Assembly (NCBI GenBank): GCA_950295325.1
Contig: OX485809.1
Span: forward strand, 23,016,144-23,080,143
DNA from: Polytrichum commune
Lineage: Eukaryota > Streptophyta > Polytrichopsida > Polytrichales > Polytrichaceae
Reading direction: 5' to 3'
Length of the DNA stretch: 64,000 nucleotides
In this document: positions 54,310-64,000 of the stretch, piece after piece
Position numbering within the stretch: position 1 is the first letter of the stretch
How the letters are laid out: every line of letters begins with the position of its first letter
Translations under genes and position numbers: made by a program
Notes under the pieces: model-generated
The model's database searches: none
Told to the model about the DNA's origin: nothing
Seen by the model: only the letters and a program-made list of their open reading frames with translations

Positions 54310-55637
54310 CAGTGTTCAAGATTGAAGTCTTCAATGCCCTTCAAACGCGATTTGGCCCTTCAAAATATACCTCTCTCAAAACAACCCTTCAAAATGCAAC
54401 CCCAAACTCAAAATGAAAACTTCACTTGACGTCTTCAAAATTTTTACACCCGTCAACACTGTAGCGCTACAGTGACGAGGAGGTCGCTGTACATGGTAAC
54501 TTTGGGAGGTTGAAGAACCCACATGGTACAAGGATCTAACTTCTCTTCAGTTCCAATTTTTCATTCACATGCTAGTTGATATATTATCAGAGTTGAATAA
54601 GGTCAATCGCAAGTTTCAGTTTGATCTTGTAGATATCACTAGCATAGCTTCTACGATTGATGTAACAATCAGCTTGTTTCGTAGACACTATCTGGGTGTA
54701 AGTTTTGGCCTGACAACCAAACACCTAGGAAAGTTTCTCCGCGAGGTAGTACCCAATGGGCAGATATTGTATGTTGATAGTTTTGGGTGTGAAAAAATGC
54801 ATATCTTGCATTATGATTCCATGCCCGAGTGTGACGTAGGAGGCTCATTGGAGGCATGCATCATGTTGGGGAGGCAGTATGTGCAGAAGATCATCGATTC
54901 ACTCAATGATCGATTTCCTGACTTGTCCATTTTCAATGCGGCCCGGCTTTTTAGCCCGAAGCACTATCCCGTAGATGAATTGGATAGAGGGACATTAACG
55001 GAACAATGGTTGAACCGGTTGGTGACACATTTCCGTTGGAGCGATGACCTTGTTAATCAATGCAATGCGGAATTGCTAGAATTCGTGGAGATGTTATGTT
55101 CCGTTTGTGAACGCCGAAGTATGCAAGAAGCTTGGGTTTTTTGTGGCAATGACCGGGAGTTCATGATTAATTGGCCAACTATGATGTCGCTATGGCAAGC
55201 CATACTTGTGATCCCAACTAGCACTGCTGTTTGTGAGCGTGGTTTTTCAAAGCAAAATTGGGTTAAGAGTGAAAGGAGAACTAGACTCAACCTTGACACA
55301 CTAGATGCTTTAATGAGGGTTAGTCTAAATGGGTTAGGAGTTGAATTCATGGATTGGGATAGTATTTTTGAATCTTGGAAAATTGGCACAAGAACCAACA
55401 AGCGTAGGGCATTATCACTAGAAGAGGTGGAGTTAGATGGTTGATTCTTAATTCTTCACATTGTATTGGAAGCATGCACCATATAAATCATGCATAAGTT
55501 TAATATGAGTTTTTTATATTTTATTTCTATATTACTGAATTGACGTCTTGAATTTGAACTAGCCCTTCAACCGAAGGGCTCAAATTTTAGAGCCCTTCAA
55601 AATGAAACTCATATGAGGGCTTCAATCTTGAACACTG
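54310..55637. mobile_element. 1328-bp hAT element, internally deleted
   Basis: The inverted ends CAGTGTTCAAGATTGAAG match perfectly over 18 bp and sit between perfect 8-bp duplications CTTGGGGG (54302-54309 and 55638-55645). The word CCCTTCAAA recurs near both ends (about 54345, 54354 and 54388; 55563 and 55595), likely transposase-binding sites. An 18-bp perfect palindrome CACTGTAGCGCTACAGTG lies at 54457-54474. The element is separate from the giant hAT and has different ends. Confidence 0.92.
54569..55444 (+). CDS. C-terminal hAT transposase fragment, open reading frame
   Basis: A 291-codon uninterrupted frame holding only the C-terminal half of a hAT transposase. It includes the dimerisation region (TMMSLWQAILVIPTSTAVCERGFSKQN; Glu of CERGFS is the third catalytic residue) and the following LDALMRVSLNG. 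The BED finger and both catalytic Asp residues are missing, so it cannot transpose. An intact frame in a decayed element suggests a recent deletion, or retained use as a dimerising fragment. It starts at the first ATG after the left subterminal repeats. Confidence 0.7.
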   Translation: MLVDILSELNKVNRKFQFDLVDITSIASTIDVTISLFRRHYLGVSFGLTTKHLGKFLREVVPNGQILYVDSFGCEKMHILHYDSMPECDVGGSLEACIMLGRQYVQKIIDSLNDRFPDLSIFNAARLFSPKHYPVDELDRGTLTEQWLNRLVTHFRWSDDLVNQCNAELLEFVEMLCSVCERRSMQEAWVFCGNDREFMINWPTMMSLWQAILVIPTSTAVCERGFSKQNWVKSERRTRLNLDTLDALMRVSLNGLGVEFMDWDSIFESWKIGTRTNKRRALSLEEVELDG

Positions 55638-55645
55638 CTTGGGGG

Positions 55646-56775
55646 ATGCAATTTTTGTAAATCACTCATAGCACATGTGGTCATAGGATAATTAACGAAT
55701 CCCATGTATATATGTCAAATTTATTTATTTTTTCACATATACATAGTACATAATAAGCTTTTGAAAAGTGGACTTCGCAGAGACTGCGTTTTAAGACTTG
55801 GTGAGCTCACGCAAAAGTTATCTATATGTACCGTATGGTGATCCCCTACGTCCTTTAAGGGTTAATCATCAAGCCTGTAAATAATTCAATGAGTGATTTA
55901 GCTATATTTGACTACTTCGAAGACCAATGATGTCCAGGTTTGTGGATATTCGATACTAGGTCTAGAAGAATACAGTTTAAATTACCTCAGAGCCACAGGT
56001 GCTAAACTCGGCAATTTCGCCAGTTATTTGCAGAATCTGCTGTATGGCGGGCTGGAGCCTGGAACTTGCGACATTTCCCGACAAAATTATGCAACCTAAT
56101 GAGCTAGCCGGCTTCGATGAAGGTCAGGGCATTGGAAGGTTCCGTTGGGGTAGGTTGATGCTCGCGTTGAATAAAGTGCTCAAGTATTTATGTTTTGATC
56201 GCTGATTCTCTAATTCATTCTTTCTACATCTGACGTTTCTAGTACATTGTTACTAGCCGAATTTGTCTCTAAAGATTCTACCGACGATCACTCATGCACA
56301 AAAGCTTGTGCCTTTGGCAGAGTACGAAAATGGAATCTAATCAGTCTCTTCAAGCTCCACTTGAACCTCCGATTTACACATTCAGAGATCCATACGCATG
56401 CGCAGGGAGGGTTAGATTAAGTAAAAGGAGGCTAGTCGATGATCATTGAGTCCACATTCAATTCCGTAGCACTTCAGATCGAACTCGTGCCTTCAATTTT
56501 TCTCACTTCTGAAATGGAAACATCTTCAAAATCTTTTGTACACTCAGTGCAAATTGTTGACGAGCATGGAGAGGCCATGAATGCACAGATGCCTCTTGAC
56601 ATTTTAGAGAAGCATAGTCGTGATAAAAGTTTAGAGGGAACCTGGTTAGTAGCTCGATCCCTTACCACACTAGATTTTGGAAGAATGAGTGATCGTAAGA
56701 TCAGCCATTGCTAGTTTATTGATTAGTCCTATATTGACTTTGAGCATCTGTGCAGAAGGGATCATTCAAATTAAA
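55646..56775 (+). other. Upstream region of the Lsi2-like gene
   Basis: No recognised coding sequence. A splice acceptor (CATCTGTGCAG, ending at 56755) stands 20 bp before the chosen ATG, so the 5' leader probably has an intron. A 91-codon frame at 56439-56714 shows no domain. Confidence 0.45.
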
Positions 56776-59700
56776 ATGACGCCGCTGCCAGCATCGACAG
56801 AAGAAGTAGTTCTAGGATGCATAGCTTTCACGGTATGGTGGTTTCTGGCCGTCTTCCCCAAGGTACCATTCCTCCCCATCGGCCGAACCGCTGGATCCTT
56901 ACTAGGCGCATCTCTGATGGTACTCTTCCGTGTGCTTAGCCCCAGGAAAGCATTTGCGTCCGTGGACCTCTCCATCCTCACGCTCCTGTTTGGCACCATG
57001 ATCCTCACCGGATACCTGGAGCGAGCGGATCTATTCCGCTACTTGGGATACGCTCTGTCGTGGAGGAGCCAGGGCGGGACAGACCTCCTATGCAGGCTGT
57101 CGCTCCTGGCAGCCCTGTCCAGCGCCATCTTCACAAACGACACCACTTGTGTTGTGCTCACGCAATTTGTGATGATGCTGTGCAGGCAGAAGAATTTACC
57201 ACCCGACCCTTTTCTCATCGCCCTTGCTTGCAGTGCAAATATTGGATCCGCTGGAACCCTGATAGGAAATCCACAGAACCTGGTGATTGCGCAGCAAAGT
57301 AGAATGGGGTTCCGCACATTCTCAGCAGGAGTGATGCCCGCAGTAGCAATAGGACTTGCAGCCAACACCTTAGGACTCTACCTTGTCTACAGACGATGGC
57401 TCTCCCAACCACAGCCGGCTAAAGAATCTATAACCAAGTCATCGAATTTGGAACAGAGTGTCAAGGAGCTGGATGGGGATCTGCCATGTCTCTCTCGATC
57501 ACAAAGCGCGAACGAACACTCTGAGGAAATAAGTCTGCTGATTTCGGAGCCGATTGAAGTTCGTGAAGGGATTGAGAGCTCGTCGTCACAAATATTATTG
57601 TCCGGTCCTACAGTGGATGTTGAGAGTCCAGATCCAAGCTACGGAAGAGTGGGGTTGGTTGGCAGGGTGGCGAATGCTGTGCGAGTGTTATGGCGTCCTT
57701 TATCAGAGAAAGAATTTAATTCGAAAAAGGTGGGACCTTTAGTAGTATCCGCTCCCCATCACGATGCAGCACCACCATATAAACAGGAGACTTGGCTGTG
57801 GAAGATTTGTGTGTACATGGTTACATTGGGCATGCTCGTTGCCTTTCTGTCAGGAATGGACTTACCTTGGAGTGCTCTTATGAGCGCAATGGTCCTCATG
57901 GTGCTCGATTGGAGGGATGCTGGAGTTAGCCTCAACAAGGTATGTATTCTCCTCTGGCGCTCGCGGATTCTTCATTGTTGCGAATTTCGTTCCTGCCCAA
58001 GCTCGATCACTAAATTTGCTCAAATATGCTCTCCCGCAGATTTTTTTCGCACAGAGTCTTTTCTTATGACTCCAATCATTGCAGCTTGTGTATACATGAT
58101 GTCTAATATTCTCGGAATCGAAGAATCGTAATTTTACTCGCTGCAATGGAAATTGCAGTTTAATTAGGAATTTGGTCTTGCAATTCCAAAAAACAGATTG
58201 CTGGATCACCTCCCTACCTAGCAATGAACACACAAGTTCGATGACAGCCGATTTTGATAGTACCTAGTACGAGATTCAGTAGTTGTCATGAGTATTGGGA
58301 TTGCTGCTGCTGTCTCCACCTAGAATGATGTAATTTTCACAATATTGGTACAATTTTCACCTGCAAGTTTCATTGAGTTTGACAATGGCGGCAATCATAT
58401 GACATGAATCCAATGATTTGTAATGCAGGTGAAGTACCCTTTGCTGGTATTTTTTGCAGGCATGTTCATAACCGTTGCAGGCTTCAACGAAACAGGGGTG
58501 CCAGAAAAGCTCTGGGTAGCCGTAGAGCCCTATGCTCACATAGACACTTCGAGGGGCTTGCTGACTCTGTCTCTTGTCATCACCGTGCTCTCGAATCTGG
58601 CATCCAACGTCCCTACAGGTGCTTATAAATACTCTCACGTCCGCAAATTATAACAGCCCACCCCCCAATAATTAGGTTCAAAATCAATAACTAAGTAGCC
58701 TTATGTAATTATCTTGCGTTTCTGAACCAATTGAATACCCACCTCGGCTCAAATGCTTAAGATGATTCAGCTAAATTCCTCTTCTTAACAAGACAACATG
58801 AGGACATAGTTATATTAATCAACGATGGTCTGCCCCAACCATTGCACTAATTATGACTCAGATTCCACATAAACAGACCTGCAGCAGAACAAGTCTTGAC
58901 ATATGCAAACAAGAGCTAATTGACTTAAAACATCATCTGAGACATTATGCCCAAAGCTGCTCTGATCGTGATAATGATGGTGGCCCCCGGGTGGTGACTC
59001 TCCCTTTTAGAATGTCAATAATTTGTAAAGCACTTCTAATACTTCTAATGGATCGATAATCTGGTATTTCACAAAGAGGAGAAACACGCTTGGAAACATG
59101 GCACTAGGGGGAAACCATTGGTATGATTTGTGCCTGAATTAGAAAAGGTTTGAATTTTCAAATGTCACTTTCAGAAGCAATTTTTTAAAACAAGGATCAT
59201 CATCTAGACTTCATAATTGCCATATCACTTCATTTCTAAGATGATTTCTAGGAACTTCTAGGAATTTTTCATCTTTGAAATGCATATGATATGAGAGTAT
59301 CTATTAAAGAGCGCTTCTTAGAAATGGTTAGCAATTTCAAATCATTTAAAAAAAAATGGTGACCTCTGTGAGTGCTACAAATAAGGTAGATCGGTTTTAA
59401 ATAGTTATTTTATTCCAGCCAACCTACTTCTCTTAAGATATGAAACACGGAATTAGTACGAGATGGTGAGCAAATCCAAATAGAGACCATAGCTACTATC
59501 CTCATAATCTTTGGAGCTCATTCAAATATCTCATTCATCATCAAAGTGAAGATTCTGTTGTTCATAAAATGAACATATAGGCCTCTACTTGTGTTGACTA
59601 TTGAACCTAAAATAGATATCAATGTTTGAGCACGTAGTCCAATCTCTTTTTACACACACGTCTTTAAGGTATCCATTCTTAACAGCACACCAAATCACAT

Positions 59701-60130
59701 ATACCACTCAAATATGGGTGTTCAATGAAGATCAATAACCCGAATTAGGCACGTCTACCGTAATTGCTCCCCGAGGGGTGATTTAGTCAACAGAGCTGCA
59801 CAAGTGCATTAATATTGACACGGGCTCTACTTTTAACACGACTTCGGTCTCTAAATTCATGCAGTGCTCTTGCTTGGTCCAAGACTAGCAGCATCGGCAG
59901 CCACCACAATCGGGGTGAGTTCTGTGAAGGCGTGGATGGTATTGGGATGGGTGAGTACAGTGGCTGGCAATTTCACACTCATGGGATCTGCAGCCAACAT
60001 CATTGTGTCCGAGGAGGCGCACCGCACCAAAGATGGCCATGAACTTACCTTCTGGAACCACTTGCAGTTTGGTGTACCATCAACTCTCATAGTCATTGTT
60101 TTAGGGCTACCGTTCATCCATGAATGGTAA
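56776..60130 (+). CDS. Silicon efflux transporter Lsi2-like (ArsB/NhaD anion-permease superfamily), three exons
   Basis: Exons 56776-57939, 58429-58618 and 59865-60130 give 1620 nt, 539 residues, with GT-AG introns at both joins (AAG/GTATGT...TGCAG and ACAG/GTGCTT...TGCAG). The phases agree and read across to SNLASNVPTVLLLGP. Family motifs: SIFTNDTTCVVLTQFV, ACSANIGSAGTLIGNPQNL, FFAGMFITVAGFNETGVP and WVSTVAGNFTLMGSAANIIV, with about a dozen hydrophobic helices. A long hydrophilic loop (about residues 215-350) separates the two halves. In plants Lsi2 proteins export silicic acid, probably in exchange for protons, and act with Lsi1 channels. The ATG at 56776 matches the usual N-terminus; an in-frame ATG at 56689 lies before the acceptor at 56755. 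The gene appears intact. The substrate is inferred from family membership; related permeases move arsenite or other anions. Confidence 0.9.
57940..58428 (+). other. Intron 1 of the Lsi2-like gene
   Basis: 489 bp, begins GTATGT and ends AATGCAG. The frame runs on into the intron for 64 codons, which an automatic caller would wrongly add to exon 1. Confidence 0.85.
58619..59864 (+). other. Intron 2 of the Lsi2-like gene
   Basis: 1246 bp, begins GTGCTT and ends TTCATGCAG. A/T-rich, no gene inside. Confidence 0.85.
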
Positions 60131-63100
60131 CCCTTCGCTCAATTGTTGAACTCTATATTCTACCTGGGTTCGCAACTCTTCTTTCATAAGGTTCATTTTT
60201 TTATAAATTACAGTCTACAGATGATGCAATTTGATTTGCACCTAGCGTTACATTTTATTTTAGTTGAAGAAATTTTTTGTAGCTCTTGGAAAGAGGAGAT
60301 CAAAAACTACAGGGACATTACGAGCATAATGCTTTGAACCAAATTATGAAGGAATTGTTCATACAAGCTGCTGAGATATTGGAGGGTTATATGAGATTTT
60401 TTTTACGTACATATACGAGGTGCTTTTTCAAAAACCCAAGGTCTACAAAGAAAAAGTGGTATATAATGGTCCCTAGCACTGTCTGGGGAGAATCGGCGGT
60501 TAGTTACAGATGAACCGGTTGAAGTTTGAGACTTCAGGAGAATCACCGATCATTTTAGAGGAATCTATAGAATTTACCTCAAATGAATAAAGCAAAACCA
60601 GAAGGTGTCAACATGTAACTGGCTGGATTTAGAATCACTAGGATCTTGACCGACTATGCCCAAAAACTTCCCTAGGGCCTCACTAATAGCAACAAGGGCA
60701 CATGCAACACATGGTCATGCAGCAAGTACGCATCTAAATTGTCAATGCACTCCTAGCAATAATGGTAAATCAAAGGGACGATACATTAAATATACCAAGT
60801 AGTGAGTGTGGGAAATTAGTGAGGGTGGGGAAATTAGTGAACATGATACGAAATTCCTTTGCGCTCTGAATTAGTGCTACCAAAAGATCTTAGGTCTAAG
60901 ACTAGGAAGTATCGTTCATCTTAGCACTTGACACTATTCACTTAAAGTACCAGCGCTTGGCATGAAAGTGTCGGCACTTGGCATGAAAGTACTGGCACTT
61001 GGTATTATTTATTGATAAGCATGTGGCGCGCACTAATCACAAACACGCATTAATTTCTTTGAAATCTATGATAAATAAGCATAGATTTTATCATAGTCAT
61101 AAATTTAGTGTCACTCGGTAGCAACTTTAACCCTCGGTAACTTTCAGATTTGGCTAGATTGTGCGTGTGACTTGAATTAGTACCACCCTCACTAATTGGT
61201 ATATTCAGTGTACTAAAGCAGTAGAAATGTTTGAAGCGGACATGCTTTCCAAGTTGATTTAAAAAGGGAGGACTATAGATGTTACTTGGATCCAAATGCC
61301 ATTAAGCATGCCACTGGTGATTCATCCAAGATGTACATGGAATGAAATCTTGGATGAAAAAATGTCCGCTCTGTTGGTGGGCTCTCACACTCAGTTTTTA
61401 GGCAAGGCAATGTATTGTTTGCTTCTGATGGTGAAGTAAAGATAATATTTAGTGAATGTGATTGTGTCTGTCGTAACTAGAAACCTCAAGGCTCCTATCA
61501 ATTGGAAGTACCATAGTACCTTTATCACTTTGGCAGTAATTAAACTAATTTTAGGAAAAACAGAAAATTTTGGAAATTGTATTTTAAAAATCTCAAAATG
61601 TAATATTGGAAAAACGATTTTCCTTCAAATCCGGGATTGTCGATTCTAAAATTAGAAAATATAATATTATTATTCTATAAATAGCCGACAAGGAACTATG
61701 GTATGTTGGAACTAGCAACATGGATATTGATTTCTTTCATATGTATTGTCCACTATCATCAATATGCATGTGAGATCTGAGCAATCGTCTGAAAGACAAA
61801 ATGAATACAATTGCAAAACTTAAGAGATTAATGTGAGTGGGTTGAAGGAATTGCATGCTATATACTGATACGAAGATTAAGGAATTAAATGCTACAACTG
61901 TGGGAAGTCTATACATGGACATTTTTTTGAATATTATGGAGTCCTATGAGCATGCCAAAGACTACAATATATTCGCTTTGATGTTGGATCCATGTTACAA
62001 AGATTTGAGTTAGTGGAGGACAATTTGGATTGGAACTAGACATTTGATTGGAATTCAGATTGGTGATTTGTATGACAAATCTATACTTATAACAATCAGT
62101 TTTGTATGATAATCTACACATTGAGACTAGATCCCAGCTAGATGTCCCAAAAACATGTTGAATTTGAAGAGGATTGTGTTATGTTTGGAACCCAAGCTAA
62201 TGTCCTTTAGATGTTGATGGACTAGAAATACACCTCATTAAGATGTATGTGATGCATAAAACAAATGCATCATGCTGATTTGATTTGATTTTATGTTATT
62301 CAATGTTCAAGATTTAAGTACATTCAATGTTACATGTGTATGAGGTTCAGAGAGATTTGGTACAATTCCGGATCTAAGTAGTGCAACCTCTTCAATGGTG
62401 GGAGGAAAATGAAGGACAATTTTCTCACTTCAGGTTATCTTGCATGACACATATATTGGGAATTGTTGGTAGTTGAATTGCGACTAATAAATTGTTCAAT
62501 TTCTGTTGCAAGTCTCATAGAGTGTTCAATGATCTTGAGAACTCAAATGCACAAGTTCATGGTGATGTGGATGAACACAATTCGGAGATTGTACAATAGG
62601 CGGGATGATTATGCAAGCGTTGCATTTGTGGTCATGGACAATGGTTGTGAAACTAATACTAATCAGTATGGAATTTCAATATTTAGTCTTGACTTCATGT
62701 GTCTCCCTCCATGTGGTAGCATGTAAATTGCTCTTAAGAGCCTGCAAGAAGTGACAATTTGGATTCAGCGTGCAGAATGCTCCAAGGAGTAGGCAACTAG
62801 TTATATTTAAATTCGTTTATCTTGTCGGGCTAGCATATCTAATCATTGGCAGATGTGTGTCCCTCCGCTTTTTTTTCCTGGCCATGGAGAGGCCTTGGAG
62901 GTGCCCGCTTCACATTTTATGGTCAATTCAATAATGTAATGGCTTCCTTCATGAGCATGTGCTCCTAAACTCCACGAGATGAAAGCATTTCCACCCCCAC
63001 ACTCCAACAACCCCTTCAAATCTACGTAAGTTACCCAAACTATTTTGCTACAAAAATGCACACCAACACACAAAATCAAATGTGGTGTTGTATGTAACAT

Positions 63101-63408
63101 GTACAAGATTAGCATATGTGACCATATTGAGAGAGTGTATTCTTAGATTGATTGCAATTGGCAAGATGATCGAAGCAATATGATTTATAAGTTTGATACA
63201 ATGACACGTTCAAGGTAAGGGCCGTAAGGATTGCAGGGCTTTGTACTAATGTGAAGGAAACTAACAAAGAACTAAAGGAACTAAAAGGAACTAAAAGGAA
63301 CTTTGAACTTGAAGTGGGCAGCTCCATGGGCATCTTCTAATCTGGCCATCTTAGCTTTGCAGAGAACATAGTTAAAGAAATTTGAATGAATGTAAACATG
63401 TGACGTAC
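60131..63408. other. Intergenic region downstream of the Lsi2-like gene
   Basis: No gene recognised. About 60470-60690 is a diverged copy of the dispersed repeat near 52130-52380. Three units of about 21 bp (AAGTACCAGCGCTTGGCATGA and variants) stand at about 60942-61005. A short GGAACTAAAA tandem lies near 63270-63300. Confidence 0.5.
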
Positions 63409-64000
63409 CTGTTGGTGCTCGTCCAACCACAAGTGAATCTTGGTCCAAGCATCTTCCTTATGCTGTATACGTTGTTGCTCATATTTCAGAACACCAAGCC
63501 CGTCTTTCCATGCTCGTAGTGCCCGAATGTAGGTAACCCTGTGCACAAAGAAGCTGATTTCTCTAAGGATCTTGCAACCAATTTTCAAACTTAAATTCAC
63601 CATTCATTTGGCATCCACCACTATGTAGTGCACCTCAATACACGTCGAAAAATGTTTGCCCTTTTGCCGTGAAGTTAACTTACCCTCAAGAATTCTCAAG
63701 TGGGCCTGCCATAAGCAGGTGTAGATGTTTGTGCAGTTAATTGTGCTTTGATGATGATGTCTAACACACCATCTGGAGCTGGTTCTAAAAAGTGAAGGTG
63801 GTAATGAGGACCTGAGTACCTTAAAATCGGAGATATGGATTGCATACCGTTTACAATGTTGGGATGCCATGTGATATCTCTCCATGCGTTTCATAAACCG
63901 AGTGCTCTTCTCTTCCTTCACGAATTGGCACCATAAAGACCAAGTCCAACGCAAAAGCCGGAGTTGGTTTCTCTGCTTTCCAATTCCATCTAAAATTCTG
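63409..64000 (-). other. Exon-like blocks of an unrecognised minus-strand gene (partial)
   Basis: Three blocks have flanking splice signals and compatible coding: from the window edge down to 63820 (ends GATTTTAAG/GTACTC; ILDGIGKQRNQLRLLRW, then VKEEKSTRFMKRMERYH), about 63684-63773 (NIYTCLWQAHLRILEG, followed by GTAAGT), and 63409-63538 (VTYIRALRAWKDGLGVL onward to LDEHQQ, acceptor GTGCACAG, donor GTACGT). The composition is helical, charged and Trp-rich. The family is not recognised. The gene would continue to the right of the window. Low confidence because no domain supports it. Confidence 0.3.

Noticed and set aside
56439-56714. 91-codon frame upstream of the Lsi2-like gene
   Set aside because: No domain; lies before the splice acceptor; not needed for the transporter.
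57940-58131. Extension of the Lsi2-like exon 1 frame to 58131
   Set aside because: GTATGT donor at 57940 and in-phase exon 2 give the family sequence; the extension is intron.

Overview
The window is nuclear DNA from a land plant, or at least a streptophyte, with a repeat-rich genome. The evidence is an intron-containing silicon-efflux (Lsi2-like) transporter gene with plant-type GT-AG introns, CCCTAAA telomere-type repeats, plant-style hAT and Ty3/gypsy elements, and long gene-poor A/T-rich spacers. The species cannot be named from the sequence. No CRISPR, operon structure, rRNA or tRNA gene was seen.

Region 1 (1-39090) is a three-layer nest. The oldest layer is a roughly 12.2 kb non-LTR retrotransposon. 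It runs from the left window edge to 11180, resumes at 38069, and ends at about 39090 in a hairpin plus a (TTA)n tail. It encodes an ORF1 protein (RRM-like fold and coiled coil), a 2.8 kb A/C-rich repetitive coding block, a 2A-type ribosome-skipping motif, an APE endonuclease, a YADD reverse transcriptase, a block resembling a Dam-type methyltransferase, an RNase H, and finally a CCHC finger with a restriction-like endonuclease (RLE). Two endonucleases of different type in one element is the hallmark of the Dualen/RandI clade. The copy is dead: it has several stops and frameshifts.

Into its ORF2, just after the RNase H, a 26,888 bp hAT transposon has inserted (11181-38068; perfect 8-bp duplication GACAGATC, 13-bp inverted ends CAGGGTTGTCTAT). 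Besides a 1065-residue BED/hAT transposase it carries two genes not normally part of a hAT: a coiled-coil/RING-like protein and a protein-kinase-like protein. All three genes start next to long tandem arrays built from the same short G/C-rich words (CCGTCCGC, CCGTTCCC), with a TATA box beside the array. This looks like a shared promoter system and is the most unusual arrangement in the window.

The youngest layer is a 10,868 bp Ty3/gypsy element (18002-28869; duplication ACACG). It has two 1829 bp LTRs that look identical and one uninterrupted 2079-codon gag-pol frame, and it splits the RING-like gene in frame.

Region 2 (39090-56000) is intergenic sequence. It holds tandem repeats, two small hAT-type elements with 8-bp duplications, a decayed pogo/CENP-B-like transposase, a solo LTR related to the gypsy LTR (duplication ACTGG), a foldback of 35-bp arms, and a 1328 bp hAT derivative with perfect duplication CTTGGGGG that keeps an open 291-codon C-terminal transposase frame.

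Region 3 (56000-64000) holds the one clear host gene, a three-exon Lsi2-like transporter of 539 residues, followed by intergenic repeats and a weak set of exon-like blocks on the minus strand at the right edge.
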